Source of the DNA: Eriocheir sinensis
Taxonomy: Eukaryota; Arthropoda; Malacostraca; Decapoda; Varunidae
NCBI RefSeq assembly: GCF_024679095.1
Contig: NC_066516.1
Location: 19,841,535-19,905,534, forward strand
Length of the DNA stretch: 64,000 bases
Direction of reading: 5' to 3'
Part shown: positions 42,229 to 53,160 of the stretch, in pieces
How the letters are laid out: each line of letters opens with the position of its first letter
Position numbering within the stretch: the stretch's first letter is position 1
The notes under the pieces: generated by a model
What the model was told of the DNA's origin: nothing
Seen by the model: only the letters and a program-made list of their open reading frames with translations
The model's database searches: none
Position numbers and translations under genes: made by a program

Positions 42229-42452
42229 CGTCAATCTCGCTGATGTGCAAAGTTCGTTATTTTTCCCGGCGAAGTCTTGCGGATCAACAAAGGCAGCGCG
42301 AGTTGTCTTATCGCTCTCAAAGAGCTAAACAAAAATGGATTAAAAATATTATAAAAAAAAAGTGATGAAGATGCACCATCGTGAAAAATTGAATAGCCTA
42401 ATTATAGAGAAAAGAAGTAACTCATGAGAAAAATAGGGAAAAAAAGATGCAG

Positions 42453-42455
<3 letters not shown>
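42229..42455. other. Unique sequence
   Basis: Nothing recognised. Confidence 0.5.
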
Positions 42456-42456
<1 letters not shown>

Positions 42457-42498
<42 letters not shown>

Positions 42499-42595
42499 TG
42501 ACTGACTGACTGGCTGGCTGTTTTCGCTTCCCTTACTTTCCTTGCTCAACATCTGCTTGAGGGATTGATGTGACTGACTGACTGACTGACTGAAC
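42457..42595. repeat. (GA)n and (CTGA)n
   Basis: GA at 42457-42496, CTGA tetramers at 42497-42520 and 42571-42593. Confidence 0.95.
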
Positions 42596-42689
42596 GATAT
42601 CTCCAGCCACTGTGCCTCCCTTCCCCGTGCATTTATAAGCTTATAACTTTACTCTTTGATCATTTTTATTCTTGTAAACTCAGTATATC

Positions 42690-43500
42690 CTGTTTTAACC
42701 TCTCCCTTTCCCTCCCTCATTGCTTGCTTCCTCTCTTCTTCATTTCTTTCTTTTTTATCCTAATTATATGTATGTGTTCTGTTTTAACCCTCCTTCATCA
42801 GAGCTTGTTTTATCTTCTCATTTTTTTCCTTTTTCCTGCAAGTTTCTTTATATTTCCTGTTTTGATATCCTTTCGTCCCTTCTTTCAACTTCCTTTCTTC
42901 CTATTTCTCTTCTTATCCGTGTTCTTTCATACTGTCTACTTCCTTCTCCCTCTCACCTTCTCATTTCTCGTCCTTTCTCTTATATCTTCTTCTAATCTTC
43001 TTCTCAGCCTCCTTCCTCACTGTCTATCCCTCCTACCCTTCTTTTCTTCTATTCTTTATCTTCCCATATCCATAGCCTCCTCCTTCCATTCTTCCCATTA
43101 CGTTCATCCCCACCTATATTCACCTTCCCTTCTGCTCCTTATCCCTAATTATCAAAGCCCCCCCCATACAGAGTCTTCCATAATGCCATAGTAAAGACGT
43201 ATTCATCCCTTAATACCCATCTCATAACGCCCTCCATCCCTTTACACACGCGGTCTTAATAACTCATCCAACCTCTCCCTCTCCCATTCATGCCCTGGAA
43301 CCCACCCTCACCCAGACACCTAGACGCACACAGCCACTTTCACCCGCATCTCCCTTCCCACCGTCACCCTATCACCCAGACACCCGTAACCACCGTCACC
43401 CACCACACCCCTTCACCTCCTTCACCCCTTAACCCCCCTTCCTTGCCCTACCATCCTTCCATTCGTCCGGCATCGCATTTCAGTTTCACCTCCCTGTAAC
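42690..43500. repeat. Pyrimidine-rich then CAC/CCC-rich low complexity
   Basis: T/C-rich to 43140, then CACCC-rich (43290-43460). Frames across it are compositional. Confidence 0.6.
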
Positions 43501-43514
43501 ATGTTATTCGATAT

Positions 43515-44145
43515 CGACCTAGTAAGCATCCTGTATAATTCCACCCAGGCGTGTCTATAGCTCATCCTCCATCTCTCTTTCTCTTCCTTTTGATTTTTGT
43601 CTGTTGTGGGAACGGTGAGTAGCGGGCTCTTTTTTTACACTTTTTCTTGCCCTTGAGCCGTCATCTTTGTTGTAAAAAATAAAAAATAAAAAAAGTCTTA
43701 TCCTTAATCACTCGTTCTCTCTCCCTCTTTCTCTCCGGGGTTTTTTTCCTCTTTCTCTTCCTCTTTCTCTTCCTCTCCCCTTTCATATCTTACATTAACT
43801 CAGTAAGTATCATCTCTTCTAACCCTTTCTAATTCCACCCAGTCATGTCTTTCACCTCATTCTCCATCACTCTTTCTCTTTTTCTCTCCGATCTTCTTTC
43901 TCTTTCTTTCTCTCTTCCTCTTTATATCTTAGGTCAATCCAGTAAGTATCATCTCTAACTCCACCTAGTCATGTCCTCACCTCATCCTCTATCACTTTCA
44001 CTCTCTCTTTTTTCTCTCTTCGGTTTTCTTCCTCTTCCTCTTCCTCTTCCTCTCCCTCTTCATCTTCTTACATCAGTCGACTAAGTATTATCCCTTCTAA
44101 CCCTCTCTCACTCTTCGGTTTCCTTCCTCTTCCTCTTCCTCTTCG
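43515..44145. repeat. Degenerate ~139-bp tandem array
   Basis: CAGTAAGTATCATCTCT-like heads at about 43520, 43802, 43940 and 44079, each followed by CCACCCAGTCATGTCTTCACCTCAT-like words and CTTTCTCTT runs. The double spacing between the first two heads contains the interspersed repeat at 43605-43692. Confidence 0.85.
43605..43692 (+). repeat. Poly(A)-tailed interspersed repeat copy
   Basis: GGGAACGGTGAGTAGCGGGC, T run, GCCCTTGAGCCGTCATCTTT, GTTGTAAAAAATAAAAAATA tail. Inserted into the 139-bp array. Confidence 0.88.
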
Positions 44146-44394
44146 GGTCAGGGTAATAATTTATGCCGGCGCTCCTTGTTGATGGATTTATTGCGCCGAG
44201 GCCACGCAGGAGACGTAATTAAGAGAAAGAGGATGGTGGGGGGCAGGAGGTGTAGGATATGGATATGCAGGGAGGGGTAAGGGAGGGTGGGGTGTGGGGG
44301 GAAGGAGGGAGAGAAGTAATGAAGTGTGTTGGTGGTGGTGGTGGTGTGGGAAGGGTAACAAAGGGAGTGTGGGGGGAGGTGGGGTGATGGGGGG

Positions 44395-44516
<122 letters not shown>

Positions 44517-44579
44517 AATTAACCGACAGATAAACAAGCAAACTAACAAAATTAATAAAAAAAACATAAACACAGACAC

Positions 44580-44740
44580 ACATAGACAGACAGACAGACA
44601 GACACAATCACACACACAAAGCAGAACAGACTGACAAGAAACACAAAGACAGACAGACAGACAGACAGACACAATCACACACACACAAAGCAGAACAGAC
44701 TGACAAGAGACACAAAGACAGACAGACAGACAGACAGACC
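44580..44740. repeat. ~67-bp tandem repeat with (GACA)n
   Basis: GACAGACAGACAGACACAAT, then CACACACAAAGCAGAACAGA, CTGACAAGA.ACACAAA: two full units and a partial third. Confidence 0.93.
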
Positions 44741-44759
44741 TCCTACAAGCTCTATAACG

Positions 44760-45020
44760 TACTGCCTAACAACCCGTGCAGTTCGTTCAGTCAAGTGTGG
44801 CGGGTCGTTAACACTGCGCCCCTTGTTCGTCACCGTGTCGTACGTTACCTCACGACTCGGGGCATTCCTGAACAATTTAATTGGGCCAAGCTGAACGTGA
44901 CGGCGATTGGGGGCTTTATTGCATTCCCCCTCTCGACAAGTCTCGTTAGCTCAGCCCTGCTTGTCGGAGTCGATCTCGATGACCTGTTTTGTCTCGTTAT
45001 TAATCGACTGTTCATGAGGC
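44760..45020. other. Unique GC-richer sequence with unassigned frame
   Basis: The plus frame from 44795 (MWRVVNTAPLVRHRVV...) is varied and not low-complexity for about 76 residues before it enters the interspersed repeat. It has a hydrophobic C-terminal stretch. I do not recognise it and see no splice signals that would make it an exon. Confidence 0.3.
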
Positions 45021-45021
45021 C

Positions 45022-45178
45022 AAGTTTTTTTTTTACAACAAAGGAGACAGCTCAAGGGCACAAAAAAAAGGAACAATAATATAAAAAAAAGCCCGCTACT
45101 CGTTGCTCCTAAAAAGAATCCAAAGAGGTGGCCGAAAGAGGGGTCAATTTCGGGAGGAGAGACTTTTTTACTCCTCTC
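45022..45178 (-). repeat. Poly(A)-tailed interspersed repeat copy (near full length)
   Basis: T run, TTTACAACAAAGGAGACAGC, TCAAGGGCAC, AAAGCCCGCTACTCGTTGCT, AAAAGAATCCAAAGAGGTGG, TCAATTTCGGGAGGAGAG. Confidence 0.93.
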
Positions 45179-45720
45179 TGGCTGATAAACACTTTAGAAT
45201 TATTAGTATACCCAGTCTTTAGTATCGATTCCTTATAAGCCTTAATACGCCACACAGCCACGCCTCTATCAAACACACAACACAGCCCCAGAACCTCGCC
45301 ACGGAAAAAAGCATAAGATGTACAAGAAAAAGTCATCTCGGTCTGATAAACACATAAGATCCATTAATATATTTCTTCTTTGATACCGACTCAATATCTC
45401 ACACCCAATCAACCAATAGACGCTCCAAATATGAACAAACCTTGATGAATCCGCAAGTAATGTATTCACCTCAAGCTAACATAAACAGACTACGGTACCA
45501 TTTATAGATCTCGTCCTTTGGCACTCCAAGACTCAATTATATACATCAAGGCCCTCTACACCCACTTCCCACGTTACTAATCAATACAAGAAGACCGTAA
45601 AAGGAACCACATATACCTTCACCCCAAGCTGGTAAACACTTGATCTATTAATACTCTCTCCTCCCTTGGTCTCCACACTCTTTATGACCCCCAGCACGCC
45701 ACACATCCACTTTCAAGGCA
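45179..45720. repeat. Degenerate ~130-160-bp tandem array
   Basis: GCTGATAAACAC.TTAGA..ATTA, TCTGATAAACACATAAGATC, GCTAACATAAACAGACTACG and GCTGGTAAACACTTGATCTA head segments at 45180, 45342, 45474 and 45630, each followed by CACACCC/CACGCC-type words. Strongly diverged. Confidence 0.65.
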
Positions 45721-46060
45721 ACTTACACCAACAAGCCGAGCGTCACACACTTCGGGAACGGAGGGCAAAAGGTCAGCCACGAGCCCAGTCCGCCCATTCA
45801 CGCAGCCCGACGAGACCCAGCGCAGAGGTATATAGGACAGAGGTGGCGTTCTCGTGAGACTGATCATACAGAGGCATTCCAGGAAGCTTTTACACTCTGG
45901 AAACGTGTGCTGAAAAACTATACAGAGGACTTCCGAGGAATATGTATACGTACGTTGTCTCTGTATACACTGCGTCCGAGGTGAGTTGTTTGCGTGCTGT
46001 TGTGAGGACTGAAAAGGACGAGTATCAATATAATGCGATCGTAACTTTCATGCCTATATT
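45721..46060. other. Unique sequence
   Basis: Open frames without recognised domain. No gene called. Confidence 0.4.
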
Positions 46061-46062
46061 GT

Positions 46063-46260
46063 TCCTCCTCCTCCTCCTCCTCCTTCTCCACTTCCGGGTA
46101 CTCTCCTTTCCTCTACTCCTTTTCCTCCACCTCGTCTTTACTTTTTTTCTCCCCTTCCACCTCTTTCTACTTTCAATCTTGTTTTTTTTTTTTAATTTAT
46201 TGCATTCTCCTCCTCCTCCTCCTCCTCCTCCTCCTCATCATCATCATCCTTTCCTTTTTT
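46063..46260. repeat. (CTC)n and T-rich tracts
   Basis: CTC runs at 46063-46090 and 46207-46237, then (CAT)n. Confidence 0.9.
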
Positions 46261-46559
46261 CTGTCCTGGGCTGTCCTACAGGCGCGCTGGAATCTAACTC
46301 TCTATTTTGTTACTTAGTGCTACATAGACAGTCTCTGGATCCTTCCATCCTTGCTTCCTTCAGCCTGGTGATGGAGGAAGGGGGGGGAAGGGATGCTAGG
46401 ATGCTGCGTGTGAGCCGGCAGTAGACTCAGGAGCTTGCTTGTGGCCGCGCTCCGCAAAGTCCCTAACAGGATCAAAGGCTTTGCGGGACGAAGCTGGAGC
46501 CCGCTGCTTCACCCGCTAACGAAACCCGCGATGGAAACTAAACATTGCGACGCTCCAAG

Positions 46560-46860
46560 AACACGAGACCGAACTGACTGATTGTTGCTAACCAGGTCAG
46601 TAGGGTCAGATGGACTTGGTTGCACCCTGGACCTGACGGACGAGCGTGGGTGTTCGTGGGAAGCGGACGAGCATGTGCAGGAAGGTGTCGTGAGCTATAC
46701 AGGAAAAAGGGAAAGAAATGTAGAAGTGACAGACAAGTGTGGATGTTCGAGGGAAGCAGACTGGAAACCGGACGCAGATAGGATGAAATTTGTTGCACTA
46801 GAGTAAAGAAAAGCAGACATGACAGACAGGCATGAATGTCCGTGGAATGCTGACGGGAAT
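46560..46860 (+). repeat. ~90-97-bp degenerate repeat encoding TD..GCS.EAD
   Basis: ACGGACGAGCGTGGGTGTTC, ACAGACAAGTGTGGATGTTC and ACAGACAGGCATGAATGTCC at about 46635, 46733 and 46822, each followed by a GGGAAGC.GAC-like word. The first two sit in one 74-aa frame (46582-46806) as TDERGCSWEAD and TDKCGCSREAD; the third is beyond its stop. Whether this is coding is unclear. Confidence 0.5.
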
Positions 46861-47412
46861 TCCTACCTCCTCCTCCTCCTCCTCCTCCTCCTCCTCCTCC
46901 TCCTCCTCCTCCTCTTCCTCTTCCTCTTCCTCCTCCTCCTCCTCCTCCTCCTCCTTCTCCTCCTGTGCCTTCTGTATTATTTTGTCTTTTACAAGTGACA
47001 CCTCCTCCTTCTTCTCCTCCTCCTGCTCCTCCTCCTTCTCCTCTTCTGTATTCTGTATTATTTTGTCATTCACAAGTGTCACCTCCTTTTCCTCCTCCTC
47101 CTCCTCCTCCTCCTCCTCCTCCTTCTCCTTCTCCTCCTCCTCCTCCTCCTCCTCCTCCTTCTCTGCCTTCTGTATCACTCTGTCCTTCACAAGCGTCACC
47201 TCCTCCTCGTGATCGCCGTCAGGCAGGTGCTGGGGCAAGCTCGCTTTGCCGGTGATGTATCGCCGGAACAGCTTGAGGAAGGGGAAGGCCGCGGCCGGCG
47301 CCTCCGCCTCCCCCTCAGCGGGCAGCAGGCTCTTCACCACGCGCACTAAACTTGCAATCCCGCACAAGTACAATGTTGAGTGTGACAGGGTAGCAAGGAT
47401 TCTAGACCCCAC
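46798..47412 (-). CDS. Candidate glutamate-rich repeat protein or exon (low confidence)
   Basis: A 204-codon open frame on the minus strand. After a varied, GC-rich N-terminal part (GEAEAPAAAFPFLKLFRRYI, then TGKASLPQHLPDGD) comes a region of long Glu runs broken by three copies of a 13-residue block: EVTLVKDRVIQKA, EVTLVNDKIIQNT and EVSLVKDKIIQKA. Differences among the blocks are mostly silent or conservative (ACG/ACA/TCA for Thr/Ser, GTG/GTA, Lys/Arg, Val/Ile), which hints at selection on protein. The Glu runs correspond to (CTC)n on the plus strand, a very common microsatellite here, so the open frame could be fortuitous. If real it would be an acidic, probably coiled or disordered protein. 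The start ATG at 47412 is arbitrary; an upstream exon is likely. Confidence 0.28.
   Translation of the reverse strand: MGSRILATLSHSTLYLCGIASLVRVVKSLLPAEGEAEAPAAAFPFLKLFRRYITGKASLPQHLPDGDHEEEVTLVKDRVIQKAEKEEEEEEEEEKEKEEEEEEEEEEEKEVTLVNDKIIQNTEEEKEEEQEEEKKEEVSLVKDKIIQKAQEEKEEEEEEEEEEEEEEEEEEEEEEEEEEEEEVGIPVSIPRTFMPVCHVCFSLL
46866..47165. repeat. (CTC)n tracts separated by a unique block
   Basis: Long CTC runs at 46866-46970, 46998-47043 and 47086-47163 separated by CTGTATTATTTTGTC.TT..ACAAGTG segments. Confidence 0.95.
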
Positions 47413-47658
47413 ACCTCGGTTTGACAGGACTTTTTCTAAACTTTTTTAAATCTGCCTCAGATCTATACTCCATTTTGCAGATTAAACTCTAAGCTCCAGC
47501 ACGTGTGAAACTATTGTCCCTTGTAGTGATCTTCTCTCGTGCCCTTCACCTCTTCACTCACGACGAAAGAGGGGCGGGGGGGGTGGGGAAGAGGGGCTTG
47601 CTCTCTGCTTGTCGTACGGCATCCAATAGGCCATATTGCCTTTTTAGTACACGCGCGT

Positions 47659-47960
<302 letters not shown>

Positions 47961-48179
47961 AAAAAGTTATGTGTATCTTTGTTATCTTTGCGTTGCTCGG
48001 TTTCCTTTAGATTTCCTGTTTGTTTCTTTAGTTTTTACAAGGTCATTCTGTCTCCTTCGTTTCTTCTTGATATCCACAGACCAAAGGAGACAACGAGACA
48101 TTTAAATATATTACAACACAATACAAGAAAAGACCGACAGACAGAGAAATAGGCAAACATGTACATACGCAAATCTTAC

Positions 48180-48247
48180 CTGGAGAGAAGTGTACCGATG
48201 CAGATGACAAAGGTGTTGATGATGGAGATGGCACACGTCACCAGGTG
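48180..48247 (-). CDS. Candidate internal exon, 68 bp, hydrophobic (low confidence)
   Basis: On the minus strand, CGCTCATTAG (acceptor-like) is followed by 68 bases open in one frame encoding HLVTCAISIINTFVICIGTL then LS, ending CTCCAG/GTAAGA, a consensus donor. The peptide looks like one transmembrane helix. A TAG lies immediately upstream in frame, as expected if an intron ends there. GC content is higher than the surroundings. A stronger polypyrimidine tract (CACCCCTCCCCTCCTGAG, ending at about 48272) offers an alternative acceptor, but that longer exon has a stop in this frame. I do not recognise the protein. Confidence 0.25.
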
Positions 48248-48249
48248 CT

Positions 48250-48750
48250 AATGAGCGACCACTCAGGTGTCATGCTCAGGAGGGGAGGGGTGAGAGTGAG
48301 TTGATGAGCAGGTTCTCACGCTCCTGCTCTTCCTGGTGTCGGTGGTCCCTCGCCTCTCCGGGAAGTAGAGAATAGCGGGAAGAGGAGGACCAGTGGGGAG
48401 AAGGAGGGCTGGAAGGAGGATCAAGGAGACGGGCGCTCAGCAGATGCGAAGCGAGGATAAATATTACACTGAAACTTCACACTTTTTTTTCTAAGTTAAC
48501 TTCCTCGAGTTTACACTTTTCTTATTTCTCAGTTAGTAGACTTTCTTTAACAGATTTTTTTTTTCCTTTTTCTTTCTCTTCCTCTTCTTTTCTTTCTCCG
48601 GAGCTTTAACTTTACTTCTTATCTGTCTCGCTGTAGTAAAAGAGAAAAATAGTGTTAAGTGCATATATTGACATAAGTATTCAGTATTACACACAAAGAT
48701 GTACGCGAAAACAAGATTAATGTGTGTTAAATATCCCTGTACACCTCCTC
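48250..48750. other. Unique sequence
   Basis: No gene supported. The minus strand has a TAATATTTATCC TATA-like word at about 48460, which could fit a promoter for the candidate exon but is weak. Confidence 0.3.
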
Positions 48751-48754
48751 ACAC

Positions 48755-48870
48755 AAACGTTTTCTCTTACACTTCTCTACTTTATTCATCCATACAAATA
48801 ACACACTAAGAGAATTTGAACGGCCGTGTACAAGAGTGGATGTGTTTATGAAGTCTAGTGATACAGGACG
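48755..48870. repeat. Isolated unit of the 50.6-51.15-kb array
   Basis: CTCTACTTTATTCATCCATA, ACACACTAAGAGAATTTGAA, CGGCCGTGTAC and TCTAGTGATACAGGACG match array units at 50757 and 50907. It ends exactly at the interspersed repeat. Confidence 0.88.
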
Positions 48871-49020
48871 TTTTTTTACAGTAAAGGAAGCAGCTAAAGG
48901 GCAAAAACAATAAAACAAAACGAAAAATATATACCCGCGAAGCCCTGGTCCTATAAAATGAAATGGACATGAGTGGCCAAAAGAAGAGATATCAATTTCG
49001 GATGGAGAGGTGTCTTGGTA
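48871..49020 (-). repeat. Poly(A)-tailed interspersed repeat copy
   Basis: TTTTTTTACAGTAAAGGAAG, CAGCTAAAGGGCA, AAGCCCTGGTCCTATAAAA, GTGGCCAAAAGAAGAG, TTTCGGATGGAGAGGTGTC. Shares GTAAAGGAAGCAGC with the copies at 23318 and 34806, suggesting a subfamily. Confidence 0.88.
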
Positions 49021-49030
49021 CTCCCACCGG

Positions 49031-49211
49031 TGCCAGATTGTCGTACTCAGAGCATAGTATTTACCGGTTTCTGACGCTAACTATTGCCAAGAAACATCAG
49101 GATCAAACTCTTTTAACGATAACTTTAAATGAGTTTCGTTATTGGAGCCCAGAAGACAGTTTAAGGGTGAGAAGTCGGGAAATATAATCGGCTGAGTACG
49201 ACAATCTGGCA
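49031..49211. mobile_element. CAGATTGTCGTACTC MITE, copy 3 (~181 bp)
   Basis: Left TGCCAGATTGTCGTACTCAG, right end its exact 20-bp reverse complement CTGAGTACGACAATCTGGCA. Interior shares TTTACCGGTTTCTGA and TTAACGATAAC words with copies 1 and 2 (partly in reverse). Lies 10 bp from the preceding interspersed repeat. Confidence 0.93.
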
Positions 49212-49429
49212 TCGTTGTCCGAAACCTTTGATGGAAGTAGAGCTGACCAAACGACTTGCTAGATTTACTCCTCTCGTGAACCACCTTACTCGTGAACCAA
49301 CAGAATAGCTTACCGTATGTGGTTGATTTTGTTTCCACGGAGCATTGTTGTAATATCGTAATGTAAAAAAAAATCTATAGAGGGGAAGCCAGACGAAGCG
49401 GTTGAGGATAATTGAAGATTCGTGTAATT

Positions 49430-50125
49430 TTACGTGATTCCATTTTTATAACTTTCCCCAAAAAACTAATATGGATGGATAACGGTGGGATTCCTGTGTT
49501 CCTGTTCCTTTTTTTTTTTACAACGAAGGAGACAGCTCAAGGGCACAAAAAAAAGGAAACAATAATAAAAAAAAAAGCCCGCTACTCACTGCTCCTAAAA
49601 AGAATCCAAAGAGGTGGACGAAAGAGAGGTCAATTTCGGGAGGAGAGGTGTCCAAATACCCTTTTGTTCCTATACATTAGATACGTGATTATATTTATGA
49701 CCTTCCTCCCAAACCAGTATTGATGGACCACGGTAGGATTCCTTTACTTATGTGCCTTTGTTCTATACATTTGATTATGATTTTTTTTTTTTTTACTTTA
49801 TCCCAAAACTAGTAATGATGGATAACAGTGGGATTCCTGTGCTGCTGTGCGTCAATTCCTAAATCACTTTATTTACCCTACGAGAGAAAGAAAAATCATC
49901 GTCATTTTACATTTGGCTCATTTCATAATTTCATTTCTAAGCAAATGTTGATAGTTCACGGTGGGATTTCTATATTCCTGTGCCTCTGTTCCTATCCAGT
50001 CCTATTATACCACACAGAAACATGAAAGATAATGAAATGGGTTAAATTGATTCTCCTTTTAACTTCCTTTCTAGACAAATATTAATAGATTACGAATACT
50101 TTCCTATAGCATTGTGCCTTTGTTC
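49430..50125. repeat. Degenerate ~95-135-bp tandem array
   Basis: AATATTGATGGATAACGGTG-like heads then GGGATTCCTGTG and GTGCCTTTGTTCCTAT at about 49468, 49716, 49812, 49943 and 50078. The first unit is split by the interspersed repeat at 49508. Confidence 0.85.
49508..49657 (-). repeat. Poly(A)-tailed interspersed repeat, reference copy
   Basis: Most complete member of a family with at least 12 copies here. Plus-strand order: T run, TTTACAACGAAGGAGACAGC, TCAAGGGCAC, A-rich, GCCCGCTACTCACTGCTCC, AAAAGAATCCAAAGAGGTGG, GAGGTCAATTTCGGGAGGAG. On the minus strand it ends in CTCCTTTGTTGTAAAAAAAA, the layout of a poly(A)-tailed SINE or LINE 3' fragment. No pol III boxes are evident, so its class is open. 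Confidence 0.9.
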
Positions 50126-50590
50126 TGTTCCTCAAGTACCCTAAAGCCAGGAATAGGAAAAGTCATAATATAATATGATCTAATATAAAAGAGTGAGTGG
50201 CTGAATGTTCATCTATTTCATAACACACTACCGGAATTAGTCTATCATAAAATAATATATCGTGATAGATAAATGAATATACAGAGCTATTTCGCAATAA
50301 AGAACGTTATTGAAAACATTAATACGCGTCATGTTTTTTTTCTTGTCATCATCATAAAAAGAATCTGATGTTAAAAAAAAAAAACAGGAAGCAATTAGGT
50401 GATGTGTGATACAGTAAATCGTTACTAAAAAATATAATTACATGTCATCTTTTTCCGTATCCTAAACCAAATATATTACTGAAATTATTCCATCATCAAA
50501 CAAACTAGTGAAAAAATGGAAAGCACTAATGAGCTGTGCGGGACTAAATAAAGAGCCTTGATAAAACATTACTTATGACCTGTTTTATTC
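50126..50590. other. AT-rich sequence, possibly decayed array
   Basis: ACGTTATTGAAAACATTAAT (50313) and ATTACTGAAATTATTCC (50472) resemble the GTTGCTGCAAACATTACTAA block of the following array; decayed units are likely. Confidence 0.5.
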
Positions 50591-50599
50591 CTCCATTTT

Positions 50600-51155
50600 T
50601 CTTTCATATAAACAACATATACAACGAGACTTTAAACGGTCATAAGTTAACGTAATGGACGAGAATGGACGCGCACAAGAAGCAGTTTACTGACGTTGCT
50701 AACATTACTAAGAGATTGAGAGTGTGTGTGGGGGGGGGAGGGGCGTTCTCTTTTTCACTCTCTACTTTATTCATTCATACATACGATAATTTGAATGGCC
50801 AAGTACACGTGTTTACGAAGAGATACAGGACGTTGCTGCAAACATTAAAAAGAGGCTGTGAGGGGGGAGGGGGTAGGGGGGAGTCGTTCTCTCACACACT
50901 GCTCCACTTTATTCATCCCTACAATTAACACACTAAGAGAATTTGAACGGCCATGTACGAAGTCTAGTGATACAGGACGTTGCTGCAAACATTACTAAGA
51001 GACTGTGAAGGGGGGGGGGGAGGGGGGGATGTTCTCTTACACTACTTTCGTTCTGATAAATTCCCACACTACAAAAATCTGAACGGACATAGACGAGAAC
51101 AGATACATTTACGGAGCAATATAATGATACGGAACGTTACTGAAATCATTACCGT
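50600..51155. repeat. Degenerate ~140-150-bp tandem array with poly(G) segments
   Basis: GACGTTGCTGCAAACATTA-like heads at 50693, 50833 and 50980, each followed by AAGAG.CTGTGA, a G-rich run (G9-G11), GTTCTCT and CACTTTATTCAT. A fourth decayed unit is at about 51135 (GAACGTTACTGAAATCATTA). Confidence 0.88.
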
Positions 51156-51279
51156 CTGATTTTTTTTTTTTCCCACGTTTAGTTTTCATAATTTAATACT
51201 AACACGAGATAACCATAGAATAAATACCACGCAGAAGAATGGGTGGCTATAGGAAGCATCATAATAATACAGTACAGTG

Positions 51280-51372
51280 CTTTTTTTTTTTTTTTACAGC
51301 AAAGGAGACAGCACAAGGGCACAAAAAAAAGGAAACAATAAAAAAAAAAAAACGCTGCTCGCTGCTCCTGAA
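51280..51372 (-). repeat. Poly(A)-tailed interspersed repeat copy
   Basis: T17 run, TTACAGCAAAGGAGACAGCA, CAAGGGCAC, GCTGCTCGCTGCTCCTGAA. The family 5' part is missing. Confidence 0.88.
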
Positions 51373-51566
51373 CAATTAAAACATAACTCTTCGGTCTGAC
51401 GTGTGAAAATGCACTGGCTACGAGGAGGGAGCTCTGCCGCTAAAGAGACCGCGGCTAAAAAACACTACTTCGTGACCTCTTTTCCTTTGCCCTCTCTACT
51501 CTTCGCGGCTGACAGTGATGGAGCAGCGGCCGCGCGCGTGGAGGAGCCCGATTAACCCCATAGCCG

Positions 51567-51613
51567 AGGGGGGTGGGGGAGGGGGCAGGGGGGGCGGGGG
51601 AAGGGGGGCTGAG
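51567..51613 (+). other. G-quadruplex-capable G-rich run
   Basis: GGGGGGTGGGGGAGGGGGCA followed by more G5-G8 tracts with 1-3-nt loops. Confidence 0.7.
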
Positions 51614-51659
51614 GGATGTTTTTTAAAGGGGGATAGAGTTGGCTGGGGTGTGAAACGCT

Positions 51660-52696
<1,037 letters not shown>

Positions 52697-52699
52697 ATA

Positions 52700-53160
52700 T
52701 TTCCTCCTCCTCCTCTCCTATCCTATCTCATTCCTCTTCTATATGTTCACTTAATGTCTCCCTCTTACATCCTTTTCCTCTCCTTCGTGACTCCTTCATT
52801 TGTTTTCGTATTTTTCTCCTATTTTCCTCCCCATTCATTTTCTTCTTTCTGTTCTCATTTTTCCATTCCTTTTTTTAGTCCATATTCTCCTTCTCATCTT
52901 TTTCTTCCAGTTTTCAATTTTTTATTCTTATTACAGGATGTTTTTTCTGGTCTTTCTAACTTCAATTTTTCGCCTCATACTTTTTTTTTCTTACACTCTT
53001 ATATGTTTTCCTATCTCTCTCACCGCCTCTACTTTCTCCCCCTATTTTCCGTTTTCGAGTCCAATCTCTCGCAGCAGTATTCCAAGATTTCCCATATTAA
53101 GAGTTTTCAGATTTTATCCCAACTCAGAAACTACCGGCAACTTCTAAACTGATTTTCACC
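52700..53160. repeat. Pyrimidine/T-rich sequence
   Basis: No gene recognised in the overlapping F/S/L frames. Confidence 0.55.
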
